From the NCBI RefSeq assembly GCF_003337215.1, contig NZ_QPIG01000001.1:682001-746000 (forward strand): a DNA stretch of 64,000 nucleotides, in the 5' to 3' direction. Positions within the stretch are counted from its first letter, which is position 1. Each line of letters begins with the position of its first letter. This document shows, one piece after another, positions 9,059 through 18,021 of the stretch. Both the position numbers and the translations under genes were made by a program. A model generated the notes under the pieces. It searched no databases, had not been told where the DNA came from, and saw only the letters and a program-made list of their open reading frames with translations. Source of the DNA: Oceanihabitans sediminis. GTDB lineage: Bacteria; Bacteroidota; Bacteroidia; Flavobacteriales; Flavobacteriaceae.

Positions 9059-9265
9059 ATGATTAATAGAAACAAAAATATGCTCGCCTCAGTCTTATTT
9101 GTTTTGATAAGTTTTGTGTGTGTAGCACAAGACACACCACAGCCACCAGCACCAGCACCACCACCTGGTTTACCTATTGATTCAGGTGTTTATGTAATTT
9201 TAGTTATTGGTTTGATGTACGGAGCTTATAAAATATTAAGGTTTAAGGTTAATTCTAAAGCCTAG
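9059..9265 (+). CDS. PID-CTERM sorting-domain mini-protein
   Basis: A 68-residue secreted peptide. An N-terminal signal (MINRNKNMLASVLFVLISFVCVAQ) would be cut after VAQ. A proline-rich linker of P/A repeats follows, then a C-terminal GLPIDSGVYVILVIGLMYG membrane segment and a short basic tail. This PID-plus-transmembrane-plus-basic arrangement is the PID-CTERM class of flavobacterial sorting signals, in which little more than the signals exists. I use the ATG at 9059; an upstream in-frame ATG (9008) would add 17 hydrophobic residues and spoil the signal peptide. The cargo role is unknown. It converges with ribE, overlapping it by four bases. Confidence 0.75.
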   Translation: MINRNKNMLASVLFVLISFVCVAQDTPQPPAPAPPPGLPIDSGVYVILVIGLMYGAYKILRFKVNSKA

Positions 9266-9855
9266 TACTTATTCAAGTTTACAAGTCTACTTACATACTT
9301 GCCAATAACATCAAATTCTAAATTCACTTCTGTTCCAACCTTAAAATTCTTAAAGTTTGTATGTTCATAAGTATAAGGTATAATAGCTACACTGAAAGTG
9401 TCTTTTTTAGAATTAACAACGGTTAAACTCACTCCGTTAACGGTTATAGATCCTTTTTCAATAGTCACATTATTAAGTTTGCTATCGTATTCAAAGGTAA
9501 ATATCCAACTTCCCGAAGCATTTTCAATATTAGTACAAACAGCTGTTTGATCTACATGTCCTTGTACTATATGACCATCTAATCTATCGCCAAGTTTCAT
9601 AGCTCTTTCTAAATTCACTATATCGTTAACCTTTAATTGTTTTAGGTTTGTTTTTTCTAGTGTCTCTTTAATTGCTGTAACTACATACTTTTTATCGCTT
9701 ATAGAAACCACTGTTAAACACACTCCATTGTGAGCTACACTTTGGTCTATTTTTAATTCCTGAGTATATGCACATTCAATAGTAAAGTGAATATTATCTA
9801 GCTCTTTATCTATTTGTTTAACAACTCCTAATACTTCAATGATTCCTGTAAACAT
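9262..9855 (-). CDS. ribE: Riboflavin synthase alpha chain
   Basis: A 197-residue enzyme that dismutates two 6,7-dimethyl-8-ribityllumazine molecules into riboflavin and a pyrimidine. It contains two lumazine-binding barrels: residues 1-97 starting MFTGIIEVLG, with NGVCLTVV, and about 98-187 starting HIVQGHVD, with VNGVSLTVV. A short C-terminal helix for trimer formation follows. Length is normal. It is a single gene, divergent from pdxA with 62 bases between starts; no FMN riboswitch fits in that gap. Confidence 0.96.
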   Translation of the reverse strand: MFTGIIEVLGVVKQIDKELDNIHFTIECAYTQELKIDQSVAHNGVCLTVVSISDKKYVVTAIKETLEKTNLKQLKVNDIVNLERAMKLGDRLDGHIVQGHVDQTAVCTNIENASGSWIFTFEYDSKLNNVTIEKGSITVNGVSLTVVNSKKDTFSVAIIPYTYEHTNFKNFKVGTEVNLEFDVIGKYVSRLVNLNKY

Positions 9856-9873
9856 TATTGTCGATTATTTAAT

Positions 9874-9881
9874 TAAATTTG
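9874..9881 (+). promoter_or_regulatory. Candidate -7 box upstream of pdxA
   Basis: TAAATTTG matches TAnnTTTG and lies 36 bases before the pdxA start. The nearest TTG (9858-9860) is only 13 bases upstream, closer than usual. Confidence 0.4.
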
Positions 9882-9917
9882 CAGCAGTAAAATTACAAAC
9901 AAAAGTTAGTATTATTA

Positions 9918-10964
9918 ATGAAGAAAGAAGAAAATATAAAAGTTGGTATTTCTATTGGCGATTTAAACGGAATAGGAGCAGAAATAGTGCTTAAAACTTT
10001 TGAAGACCCAAGAATGCTAGAGTTTTGTACTCCAGTAATTTTTGCATCTATCAAAACCATGACCTTTTTAAAGAATCATTTTAAAATAAATGTGAATTTA
10101 AACGGAATTCAAAGTGCAGATAAAATTATTCCACAAAAAATAAATGTTTGGAATGTTTGGAATGACCATGTAAAAATTCAATTTGGCAAAGAAGATACGA
10201 AAGTAGGTGAATTTGCTATTCGCTCTTTAGAAGCAGCTACCAAAGCCTTAAAGGAAGGTAATGTAGATGTCTTAGTTACTGCACCAATAAACAAGCATAA
10301 CATACAGTCAGATACCTTTAAATTCCCAGGCCATACAGATTACTTAGCACAAGAATTAGAAGGAAATAGCTTAATGTTAATGGTAGCAGACTCTCTACGT
10401 GTTGGTTTATTAACAGATCATGTTCCTATTAAAGATATAGCTTCGCATATTACTCCGAAACTTATTAAAGAAAAAATTGAAACGATTTATCATTCGCTTC
10501 AAATGGACTTTAAAATAAGAAAACCTAAAATTGCTGTTCTAGGAATTAATCCGCATACCGGCGATAATGGTGTAATAGGTGTTGAAGACGATAAAGTGCT
10601 TAGGCCAACCTTAGAAGCTATTAAAAAAACGGGTAAATTGGTTTTCGGACCTTATGCAGCCGATAGTTTCTTTGGTTCTAATAACTATACAAATTTTGAC
10701 GCAATTATTGCATCTTATCATGATCAGGGCTTAATACCATTCAAAACGCTTTCTTTCGGACAAGGGGTAAATTATACAGCCGGACTTAATAAGGTAAGAA
10801 CTTCGCCAGATCACGGAACAGCTTTTGAAATAGCAGGAAAGAATGTAGCAGATAATAGCTCATTCAAAGAAGCTGTCTTTAAGGCTCTTGAGATTTTTAA
10901 AAACAGAATAGAGTTTGAAGAAATCACGAAAAACCCTTTAAAATTCAACCAAAAAAAGATATAA
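9918..10964 (+). CDS. pdxA: 4-hydroxythreonine-4-phosphate dehydrogenase
   Basis: A 348-residue NAD-dependent, metal-dependent dehydrogenase of the DXP-dependent pyridoxal phosphate pathway. Typical blocks are GISIGDLNGIGAEI at the N-terminus, VTAPINKHNI (about 119-128), FPGHTDYLA (about 136-144) with a metal-ligand His, GINPHTGDNG (about 212-221), and the metal-binding YHDQGLIPFKTLSFGQGVN (about 272-290). HGTAFEIAGK is near the end. It is followed 74 bases later by the DUF177-rpmF-fabH-accBC cluster, which has its own promoter-like element. Confidence 0.96.
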   Translation: MKKEENIKVGISIGDLNGIGAEIVLKTFEDPRMLEFCTPVIFASIKTMTFLKNHFKINVNLNGIQSADKIIPQKINVWNVWNDHVKIQFGKEDTKVGEFAIRSLEAATKALKEGNVDVLVTAPINKHNIQSDTFKFPGHTDYLAQELEGNSLMLMVADSLRVGLLTDHVPIKDIASHITPKLIKEKIETIYHSLQMDFKIRKPKIAVLGINPHTGDNGVIGVEDDKVLRPTLEAIKKTGKLVFGPYAADSFFGSNNYTNFDAIIASYHDQGLIPFKTLSFGQGVNYTAGLNKVRTSPDHGTAFEIAGKNVADNSSFKEAVFKALEIFKNRIEFEEITKNPLKFNQKKI

Positions 10965-11007
10965 ACAAAAAAATGTTTATAACTAGGCTTTGGTAAATAA
11001 AAATTTA

Positions 11008-11015
11008 TATCTTTG
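11008..11015 (+). promoter_or_regulatory. Candidate -7 box for the DUF177-rpmF-fabH-accBC cluster
   Basis: TATCTTTG matches TAnnTTTG and is 23 bases before the DUF177 start. A TTTG lies 15 bases upstream of it, slightly close for a -33 element. Confidence 0.5.
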
Positions 11016-11038
11016 CAGGCTCAAAATAGATGTGAATA

Positions 11039-11578
11039 ATGAAGCTGTTGAAAACATTTACAATTCCATTTGTAGGTTTAAAGGATGGAAATCACCATTT
11101 TGAGTATGATATTGAACAATCGTTCTTTGAGCATTTTGGGTATGAAGATTACAATGATTCAAACATTAAAGTAAATCTTGTTTTAACAAAAAAACCAACA
11201 TTATTAGAGTTGGATTTTGATATTAAAGGATTTGTAAATGTAAATTGTGACTTAACCAATGAGCCTTACAACCAAGAAGTTGAAACAAATTTTGATTTGG
11301 TTGTTAAGTTTGGAGATGAATACAATGATGAGAACATTGATATATTAATCATACCGCACGGTGAATATGAAATAAATGTACAACAGTATATTTACGAACT
11401 CATTGTTTTAGCAGTACCTAATAAACTAATCCATCCAGGAGTAGAAGATGGAACATTAGATTCTGAAATACTAAAAAAATTAGAAGAACTCAGCCCTAAA
11501 GAAGCTGAAGATAAAAATAAAGATGAGGACATTGATCCTCGTTGGAATACATTAAAGAAACTATTAACGGATAAATAA
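11039..11578 (+). CDS. DUF177/YceD-family protein
   Basis: A 179-residue acidic protein of the YceD family, which is found next to rpmF across bacteria and is linked to 23S rRNA accumulation. The central signature VNVNCDLTNEPYNQEVETNF (about 62-81) is where many homologues have a Cys-containing motif; one Cys is present. The conserved YIYELIVLAVPNKLIHPGVEDG segment is at about 117-138, and the highly charged tail ends in WNTLKKLL. It is the first gene of the cluster, eight bases before rpmF. Confidence 0.88.
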   Translation: MKLLKTFTIPFVGLKDGNHHFEYDIEQSFFEHFGYEDYNDSNIKVNLVLTKKPTLLELDFDIKGFVNVNCDLTNEPYNQEVETNFDLVVKFGDEYNDENIDILIIPHGEYEINVQQYIYELIVLAVPNKLIHPGVEDGTLDSEILKKLEELSPKEAEDKNKDEDIDPRWNTLKKLLTDK

Positions 11579-11586
11579 CATAAAAA

Positions 11587-11787
11587 ATGGCACATCCTAA
11601 AAGAAAAATCTCCAAAACAAGAAGAGATAAAAGAAGAACACATTACAAAGCAACTGCGCCACAGATTGCTACTTGCCCTACAACAGGTGAAGCTCACTTA
11701 TATCATAGAGCACATTGGCATGAAGGAAAATTATACTATAGAGGTCAAGTATTAATTGATAACTCTGAAGAAGAAAATGTAGCATAA
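11587..11787 (+). CDS. rpmF: 50S ribosomal protein L32
   Basis: A 66-residue basic protein beginning [20 protein letters not shown], the standard L32 N-terminus. The central [17 protein letters not shown] region is where many orthologues have a zinc ribbon. Here only one Cys (in ATCP) remains, so the protein is of the zinc-free type. The gene follows DUF177 by eight bases. An intrinsic terminator lies right after it, so fabH expression may depend on readthrough or its own promoter. Confidence 0.97.
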   Translation: MAHPKRKISKTRRDKRRTHYKATAPQIATCPTTGEAHLYHRAHWHEGKLYYRGQVLIDNSEEENVA

Positions 11788-11807
11788 GTACTATGCGTGC
11801 ATACAAT

Positions 11808-11835
11808 AAAACGCTCCATTGTGAGCGTTTTTTTT
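11808..11835 (+). terminator. Intrinsic terminator between rpmF and fabH
   Basis: AAAACGCTC and GAGCGTTTT form a stem with a six-base loop, followed by a long T-run. It separates rpmF from fabH. Confidence 0.8.
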
Positions 11836-11906
11836 GTTTTATGTTTTTCTTTACGTTAAAAACCACTTAATTTGCATTAGAATTTACTAGAAATAGACAG
11901 ATTTTA

Positions 11907-11914
11907 TAATTTTG
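11907..11914 (+). promoter_or_regulatory. Candidate -7 box upstream of fabH
   Basis: TAATTTTG matches TAnnTTTG and lies 53 bases before the fabH start, downstream of the rpmF terminator. This suggests that fabH-accB-accC has its own promoter. Confidence 0.5.
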
Positions 11915-11967
11915 TACTCTTTTTGGTAATTTTTAATGATTTTTAGGTCAAATTAACACTCAAAAGT

Positions 11968-12963
11968 ATGAGTAAAATCACAGCAGCAATAACAGCTGTA
12001 GGAAAGTATCTGCCAGAATACGTATTAACCAACCAAATATTGGAAACAATGGTTGATACAAATGATGAATGGATAACTACGAGAACAGGTATTAAGGAAC
12101 GAAGAATACTTAAAGAAAAAGGAAAAGGAACCTCCTTTCTTGCAATCGAAGCAGCTAAAGATTTGATTCAAAAGTCAGATCTAGACCCTAAAGAAATAGA
12201 ACTAGTAATTGTTGCTACAGCTACTAGAGATATGCAAGCTTCTTCAACAGCTGTATATGTAGCATCTAAAATAGGCGCAACAAATGCTTTTGGTTTCGAT
12301 TTAGATGCAGCTTGCTCAAGCTTTTTATATGCAGTTTCAACAGCATCAAGCTTTATTGAATCTGGAAAATATAAAAAAGTATTAGTTATAGGAGCAGATA
12401 TGAATTCTTCTATGATAGACTACACAGATAGAGCAACATGTATCATATTTGGAGATGGAGCAGGAGCAGTACTTTTTGAAGCTAATTCAGAAGGCCTAGG
12501 GGTTCAGGATGAATACTTAAGAAGTGATGGTGCAGGAAGAGAATTTTTGCAAGTACCAGCAGGTGGATCTATTGAACCAGCTACGTTAGAAACCGTAAAA
12601 GCAGGAAAGCATTTTGTATATCAAGATGGTAAAACTGTTTTTAAATGGGCAGTTTCTAATATGGCAGATGTTTGTATGAAAATTTTAGATAGAAATAATC
12701 TTACAAATGATGATGTAAATTGGCTAGCAGCACATCAAGCAAATAAAAGAATCATAGATGCTACTGCTAACAGAATGAATCTAGAAGCAGATAAAGTAAT
12801 GATGAACATCCAAAATTACGGAAACACTACTTCTGCAACTATTCCTCTATTATTAAACGATTATGAATCTGAACTGAAAAAAGGAGACAATATAGTTCTT
12901 GCTGCTTTTGGAGGCGGATTTACTTGGGGGTCTATTTACTTAAAATGGGCTTATAATTCTTAA
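11968..12963 (+). CDS. fabH: 3-oxoacyl-ACP synthase III (KAS III)
   Basis: A 331-residue thiolase-fold enzyme that condenses acetyl-CoA or a branched starter CoA with malonyl-ACP to begin fatty-acid synthesis. The catalytic triad is visible as Cys116 (DLDAACSSFLYA), His256 (WLAAHQANKRI) and Asn286 (NYGNTTSA). The glycine-rich GGGFTWGSIYLKW C-terminus is typical. It is followed 34 bases later by accB, making a fatty-acid initiation cluster with the biotin carboxylase genes. Confidence 0.96.
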   Translation: MSKITAAITAVGKYLPEYVLTNQILETMVDTNDEWITTRTGIKERRILKEKGKGTSFLAIEAAKDLIQKSDLDPKEIELVIVATATRDMQASSTAVYVASKIGATNAFGFDLDAACSSFLYAVSTASSFIESGKYKKVLVIGADMNSSMIDYTDRATCIIFGDGAGAVLFEANSEGLGVQDEYLRSDGAGREFLQVPAGGSIEPATLETVKAGKHFVYQDGKTVFKWAVSNMADVCMKILDRNNLTNDDVNWLAAHQANKRIIDATANRMNLEADKVMMNIQNYGNTTSATIPLLLNDYESELKKGDNIVLAAFGGGFTWGSIYLKWAYNS

Positions 12964-12997
12964 CTAAACAAAAAAGCATAATTTAAATCTAAATATT

Positions 12998-13489
12998 ATG
13001 GATATTAAAGACATTCAAAACCTAATTAAATTTGTAGCTAAGTCTGGTGCAAGTGAAGTAAAATTAGAAACAGAAGATGTGAAAATCACTATTAAAACAG
13101 GTAGTGATGATAAGACTGAAACACAAACAATCGTTCAGCAAATTCCAATGCAAGCTCAGATGCCACAAGCTCCTGTAGCTGCTCCAGCACAACCAGCTGC
13201 TCCGGTTACACCAGCGCAACCTGTAGCTGCAGAGGATGATAACTCAAAATATATCACCGTAAAATCACCAATTATCGGAACTTTATATAGAAAACCAGCT
13301 CCAGACAAACCAGTTTTTGTGGAAGTAGGTCAAACTATTAAAGAAGGTGACGTATTATGTATTATCGAAGCAATGAAACTTTTCAACGAAATCGAATCAG
13401 AAGTATCTGGTAAAATCGTAAAAGTTCTTGTAGATGATTCATCTCCAGTTGAATTTGATCAACCACTATTTTTAGTAGACCCATCATAA
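12998..13489 (+). CDS. accB: Biotin carboxyl carrier protein of acetyl-CoA carboxylase
   Basis: A 163-residue BCCP. An N-terminal helical domain (1-35) is joined by a Pro/Ala/Gln-rich flexible linker (about 45-80) to a biotinyl/lipoyl domain (about 85-163). Biotin is attached to Lys127 within CIIEAMKLFNEIE. The protein carries carboxyl groups from AccC to the carboxyltransferase. Length is normal. accC follows after 85 bases that contain a short inverted repeat. Confidence 0.97.
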   Translation: MDIKDIQNLIKFVAKSGASEVKLETEDVKITIKTGSDDKTETQTIVQQIPMQAQMPQAPVAAPAQPAAPVTPAQPVAAEDDNSKYITVKSPIIGTLYRKPAPDKPVFVEVGQTIKEGDVLCIIEAMKLFNEIESEVSGKIVKVLVDDSSPVEFDQPLFLVDPS

Positions 13490-13516
13490 TCTAAAGTTTA
13501 AAGTTTAAAATTTAAG

Positions 13517-13536
13517 GTTCTAGTTTCCGCTAGAAC
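13517..13536. repeat. Inverted repeat between accB and accC
   Basis: GTTCTAG/CTAGAAC with a six-base loop, preceded by A/T-rich AAGTTTAAA repeats. No T-run follows, so it is more likely an mRNA processing or stability hairpin than a terminator. Confidence 0.45.
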
Positions 13537-13574
13537 AATAAAAACAAAACCTATAAACTTATAAACTCAAAATT

Positions 13575-14927
13575 ATGTTTAAAAAAATACTAATTGCCAA
13601 TAGAGGAGAAATTGCACTTCGTGTAATTAGAACCTGTAAAGAAATGGGAATCAAAACGGTTGCTGTTTATTCTACTGCAGACGCAGAAAGTTTGCACGTA
13701 AAATTTGCAGATGAAGCTGTTTGTATTGGCCCAGCAGCAAGTAGCGAATCTTATTTAAAAATGTCTAACATTATTGCTGCTGCAGAAATTACAAATGCAG
13801 ACGCAATACACCCTGGATACGGATTCCTTTCAGAAAACGCTAAATTTTCTAAAATTTGCGAAGAGCACAATATTAAATTTATTGGTGCTTCTGAAGAAAT
13901 GATCGACAGAATGGGAGACAAGGCTAATGCAAAAGCTACAATGCTTAAAGCGGGAGTACCATGTGTTCCAGGAAGTGAAGGAGTTATTACAGATTTTGAA
14001 GAATGCCAAAAAGTAGCTGAAGAAACAGGATACCCAGTAATGCTAAAAGCTTCTGCCGGTGGTGGAGGTAAAGGAATGCGTGCTGTATGGAAACCAGAAG
14101 ATCTTAAGGAAGCTTGGGAATCTGCAAGACAAGAGTCTAAAGCTGCATTTGGAAATGATGATATGTACATGGAAAAACTTATCGAAGAGCCACGTCATAT
14201 CGAAATTCAAATCGTTGGTGATTCAACAGGTCGAGCATGTCACTTATCAGAAAGAGATTGTTCTATTCAAAGACGTCATCAAAAGTTAACAGAAGAAGTT
14301 CCTTCTCCGTTTATGACAAAAGCTTTACGTAAGAAAATGGGTGAAGCAGCTGTAAAAGCAGCAGAATACATAAAATACGAAGGAGCAGGTACCATAGAGT
14401 TTCTTGTAGATAAGCATAGAAACTTCTACTTCATGGAAATGAATACACGTATTCAAGTAGAGCACCCAATTACAGAACAGGTAATTGATTTTGATCTTAT
14501 ACGTGAGCAAATCTTAGTAGCAGCAGGAGTACCAATTTCTGGTAAAGACTATACACCAAAATTACATTCTATTGAGTGTAGAATTAACGCAGAAGATCCT
14601 TATAATAACTTTAGACCTTCTCCAGGAAAAATTACCACATTACATGCTCCTGGCGGACATGGAGTTCGTTTAGATACGCATGTGTATGCAGGATATACTA
14701 TTCCGCCAAACTACGACTCAATGATTGCTAAGTTAATTACAACAGCGCAAACACGTGAAGAGGCTATCAATAAAATGAAGCGTGCTTTAGATGAGTTTGT
14801 AATTGAAGGTATAAAAACAACTATCCCTTTCCACAGACAATTAATGGATCATCCAGATTATTTAGCAGGAAATTACACTACTAAATTCATGGAAGATTTT
14901 GTAATGGAAGAACCAAAAGAAGATTAA
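13575..14927 (+). CDS. accC: Acetyl-CoA carboxylase, biotin carboxylase subunit
   Basis: A 450-residue ATP-grasp enzyme that carboxylates biotin on AccB using ATP and bicarbonate. The N-terminal domain starts [20 protein letters not shown]. The ATP-binding glycine-rich loop is [12 protein letters not shown] (158-169). The catalytic region contains [32 protein letters not shown] and the C-terminal ECRINAEDP. Length agrees with E. coli AccC (449). It is the last gene of the cluster and is followed by two hairpins, the second a clear terminator. Confidence 0.97.
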   Translation: MFKKILIANRGEIALRVIRTCKEMGIKTVAVYSTADAESLHVKFADEAVCIGPAASSESYLKMSNIIAAAEITNADAIHPGYGFLSENAKFSKICEEHNIKFIGASEEMIDRMGDKANAKATMLKAGVPCVPGSEGVITDFEECQKVAEETGYPVMLKASAGGGGKGMRAVWKPEDLKEAWESARQESKAAFGNDDMYMEKLIEEPRHIEIQIVGDSTGRACHLSERDCSIQRRHQKLTEEVPSPFMTKALRKKMGEAAVKAAEYIKYEGAGTIEFLVDKHRNFYFMEMNTRIQVEHPITEQVIDFDLIREQILVAAGVPISGKDYTPKLHSIECRINAEDPYNNFRPSPGKITTLHAPGGHGVRLDTHVYAGYTIPPNYDSMIAKLITTAQTREEAINKMKRALDEFVIEGIKTTIPFHRQLMDHPDYLAGNYTTKFMEDFVMEEPKED

Positions 14928-14936
14928 TTGTAAAAC

Positions 14937-14964
14937 ATACTTCTAGATATTTATCTAGAAGTAT
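14937..14964. repeat. Perfect inverted repeat downstream of accC
   Basis: ATACTTCTAGAT and ATCTAGAAGTAT form a 12-bp stem around an ATTT loop, starting nine bases after the accC stop. It has no T-run. It may protect the 3' end of the mRNA. Confidence 0.6.
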
Positions 14965-15245
14965 CAAATTAATTATTTTATTCCTATGAAATTGGGAACT
15001 TAAAAACTCCGAAATTTATTTCGGAGTTTTTTTATGCTTATTAAACTACAAAATTTACATAGTAGCATCATAATTAGCTGCTTAAATATTAATACAAACA
15101 ATTAGTTATTTGGTATTATGATAATTAAGGATATCTGCTAAGTCTTCCTAGCTCTATGTTCGCATAGTAATTTAACAATATAAAATTTGCATTCTATTTT
15201 ATGCTAAGTATATTTAGTGCTTCAAAAAAATCAACCTAACTAATT
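14965..15245. other. Intergenic region accC-protease
   Basis: Apart from the terminator at 15002-15033 I see no gene in this stretch. It is AT-rich and presumably carries the promoter of the secreted protease, but no full TAnnTTTG match was found. Confidence 0.5.
15002..15033 (+). terminator. Intrinsic terminator of the accC unit
   Basis: AAAAACTCCGAAAT pairs with ATTTCGGAGTTTTT and is followed by T residues. An almost identical hairpin ends the next gene. Confidence 0.88.
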
Positions 15246-17927
15246 ATGAGAAAAAAACTACTTAATGTTTTATCGTTAGCACTGTTTTTGCTTTGCTTTT
15301 CGGTAAATGGACAAACCAAACATTTTAAAAAGGCGGTTAATGCCAAACAGCAAAACAGCTTAACAATTCAACCTGATTACACAACGTACTCTATTAATAT
15401 TGACCAATTAATGGTGGACTTGTCTAAAGCACAAGTTAGAGGTGCTTCTAACTTAAGATCTAGTAACTTTACACTAGAAATTCCTAACCTTAAAGGAAAG
15501 TCTGAAAGTTACATAATTCAAGAATTTTCTGTAATGGCTCCAGAATTACAGGCTCAATATCCACAAATTAGATCTTATGTAGGATACGGAATTGATACCC
15601 CAAGTTCTTATTTAAGATTTACAATTTCACCTTATAAAGGTTTATCTGGAATTATTCTTTCTGGAGAAGAAGGAAAGACTATGGTTTTAGAACCTAGTAG
15701 AACAGATGTTTCAAAAGTATCTATTTTAAAGAAAGAACAATCTTACAGTTTAGCTAAAGAGTTTGAATGTACTACTCCAGATGATTTTGATATGAGTTTA
15801 GACAACTTAGGTCAAAACTCGCGTACTTCTGCAGATGGTATATTACATACTTTCGATCTTGCAATGTCTGTTACTGGTGAGTATTCTCAATTTCATGGTG
15901 GTACTCTTCCTCAAGTAAATGCTGCTATTGCAAATACGCTTACTACGGTAAATGCAGTTTTTGAAAATGACTTTAACGTAAATATGGTATTAATTGCTAA
16001 TAATGATGATGTTGTATTTTTAGATCCGGCTTCAGACCCTTATAGTGGAACATCAGATGGTGCCTATAATACGGTTTTAAGAAGTACTTTAAACAGTAAT
16101 ATTGGTGTAAGTAATTATGATATTGGTCATTTAATGGCTGGTATAGGAAATAATGGTAATGCTGGATGTATTGGTTGTATTTGTGAATGGAACAAAGGAA
16201 GTGGTTTTACAACTAGTACAAGTCCTGTTGGAGTAAACTTTGATATTGACTTTGTTGCTCATGAAATGGGACACCAATTTGGAGCAAACCATACCTTTAC
16301 TATCAGAAATGAAGGCACAAATGCTCACATGGAGCCTGGTAGTGGTTCTACTATTATGGGATATGCTGGAATTACTGGGGCTACAGACGTTCAATCAAAT
16401 TCTGACCCATATTTCCATGCATTTTCAATACAACAAGTAATTACTCATGTTTCTACTAGAGACTGTGATGTTGAAACAGATACAGGAAATAGCGTACCAA
16501 CAGCAAATGCAGGTACTAACTTAACCCTTCCAAAAGGAACACCATTTAGATTAACAGGTTCAGGATCTGATGCAGATGCTGGGGATACCTTAACATATTG
16601 TTGGGAACAATTTGATGAAAATGATGCACTAAATCCATTTCCTAGTGCTACATCAACAAATAGTAACGAGCCTTTATTTAGATCATCTATTCCAACAACT
16701 AACCCAACAAGAACTTTTCCAAAACTTTCTGATTTAGTTTCATTAGGTTTTAATGGAGGTTTATGGGAAAAAGTTCCAACTGTAGCAAGATCTGCTGACT
16801 TTAGACTTACAGTTAGAGATAATAAAGCAGGTGGAGGAGCAAATAGTTATGATGATATGACTGTTACTTGGACAGATGCTGCTGGACCTTTTATTGTGAC
16901 TTCTCAAAATGAAACAGGAATTAGCTGGAATACAGGTGAAACAAAAACGATTACTTGGGATGTTGCAAATACAACAGGAGCAGGAATAAATGTTTCTAAT
17001 GTAAATATTTTATTATCAACAGATGGAGGTGTAACTTTCGGTACTGTATTGGCATCAAACGTTCCTAATAATGGGGCTTATGATGTTTCTGTACCAGATG
17101 TGGTAGCTCCTTTTTGTCGAGTAATGGTTGAAGCAGTTGGTCATTCATTCTTTAATATTAACGAAAAACATTTCTCAATAAACGCTACTGTTGAAGAGGT
17201 ATGTAACTCATATGAATCAGGTCCAATAGCCTTAGCTATTCCTGACGGTGCTTTTGGCGGTGGTCAAGGTGCTCCTGTATTTCATTCAATAAATGTAACC
17301 GAGAATGTTACAATAGGTGATGAAACTACTATCAAATTTAATGTGGATGTATCTCATCCAGAATTAGGAGAAGTATTAGTGCAAATTCAGCACCCTGATG
17401 TTCAAACGAACAATGCTTTTGTTAACGTATGGGTAGGAAATTGCGGAGGAAATTCTAATTTTGATATTACTTTTATTGATGGTGCACCACCAATTGTATG
17501 TGGCGATAATATTACTGGAACCTTTACTCCAGATGAAACATTAGGAGTGTTCAATGGTTTATCTACTGCGGGAGATTGGTATATTGCAGCAGTTGATTTT
17601 GCTGCTGGAAATACAGGAACAATTAATGATTGGTCTATTGAAATATGCTCTACTGTTTTAAGTACAGAAGATTACACTCTAGAAAACAGTTTTGCAATCT
17701 ATCCAAACCCTAATAACGGAGAGTTTAATGTGAAATTTAACTCTACTTCAGATAATGTATCTATAGAGGTGTTTGATATTAGAGGACGTTCGGTTTACAC
17801 GAAAGGATTTAATAATGCAGGAACATTTAACGAAACTATTAACTTAGGAAATGTTCAAGCAGGAATGTACTTATTAAATGTAAATGACGGTTATAGAACT
17901 TTCACTAAAAAGATTATTGTAGAATAG
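15246..17927 (+). CDS. Secreted reprolysin-like zinc metalloprotease with P-domain and type IX sorting domain
   Basis: An 893-residue secreted protein. The signal peptide MRKKLLNVLSLALFLLCFSVNGQ is followed by a propeptide-like region (to about 190). A metzincin catalytic domain (about 195-415) carries the zinc motif HEMGHQFGANH at 339-349 and a downstream TIMGYAG Met-turn. A PKD/fibronectin-like linker follows (about 425-650). Next is a proprotein-convertase P-domain (about 655-800; GDETTIKFNVDVSHPELGE, NDWSIEIC). The C-terminal type IX secretion type A sorting domain (about 815-893) begins FAIYPNPNNGEF and ends TKKIIVE. It should be exported through the Por/T9SS system and either released or anchored on the cell surface. 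Its function is probably extracellular protein breakdown. The gene stands alone between two near-identical terminators. Confidence 0.93.
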   Translation: MRKKLLNVLSLALFLLCFSVNGQTKHFKKAVNAKQQNSLTIQPDYTTYSINIDQLMVDLSKAQVRGASNLRSSNFTLEIPNLKGKSESYIIQEFSVMAPELQAQYPQIRSYVGYGIDTPSSYLRFTISPYKGLSGIILSGEEGKTMVLEPSRTDVSKVSILKKEQSYSLAKEFECTTPDDFDMSLDNLGQNSRTSADGILHTFDLAMSVTGEYSQFHGGTLPQVNAAIANTLTTVNAVFENDFNVNMVLIANNDDVVFLDPASDPYSGTSDGAYNTVLRSTLNSNIGVSNYDIGHLMAGIGNNGNAGCIGCICEWNKGSGFTTSTSPVGVNFDIDFVAHEMGHQFGANHTFTIRNEGTNAHMEPGSGSTIMGYAGITGATDVQSNSDPYFHAFSIQQVITHVSTRDCDVETDTGNSVPTANAGTNLTLPKGTPFRLTGSGSDADAGDTLTYCWEQFDENDALNPFPSATSTNSNEPLFRSSIPTTNPTRTFPKLSDLVSLGFNGGLWEKVPTVARSADFRLTVRDNKAGGGANSYDDMTVTWTDAAGPFIVTSQNETGISWNTGETKTITWDVANTTGAGINVSNVNILLSTDGGVTFGTVLASNVPNNGAYDVSVPDVVAPFCRVMVEAVGHSFFNINEKHFSINATVEEVCNSYESGPIALAIPDGAFGGGQGAPVFHSINVTENVTIGDETTIKFNVDVSHPELGEVLVQIQHPDVQTNNAFVNVWVGNCGGNSNFDITFIDGAPPIVCGDNITGTFTPDETLGVFNGLSTAGDWYIAAVDFAAGNTGTINDWSIEICSTVLSTEDYTLENSFAIYPNPNNGEFNVKFNSTSDNVSIEVFDIRGRSVYTKGFNNAGTFNETINLGNVQAGMYLLNVNDGYRTFTKKIIVE

Positions 17928-17950
17928 TTTCTATTCCTTTTTAATACTAT

Positions 17951-17982
17951 AAAAACTCCGAAAGTAATTTCGGAGTTTTTTT
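17951..17982 (+). terminator. Intrinsic terminator after the secreted protease
   Basis: AAAAACTCCGAAA/TTTCGGAGTTTTT with a GTAA loop and T-run. It is nearly the same sequence as the hairpin at 15002-15033. Confidence 0.88.
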
Positions 17983-18021
17983 ATACCCATAAGTCATAAA
18001 TAAATACCTTAAATTAGTGCA

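Noticed and set aside
9856-9917. FMN riboswitch controlling ribE.
   Set aside because: The gap is only 62 bases and lacks the conserved RFN fold; pdxA diverges directly from it.
13751-14170. A 139-codon minus-strand frame in accC.
   Set aside because: It is antisense to the highly conserved biotin carboxylase core and has no independent support.
14937-14964. accC hairpin as terminator.
   Set aside because: No T-run follows it, whereas a textbook terminator lies 38 bases downstream.
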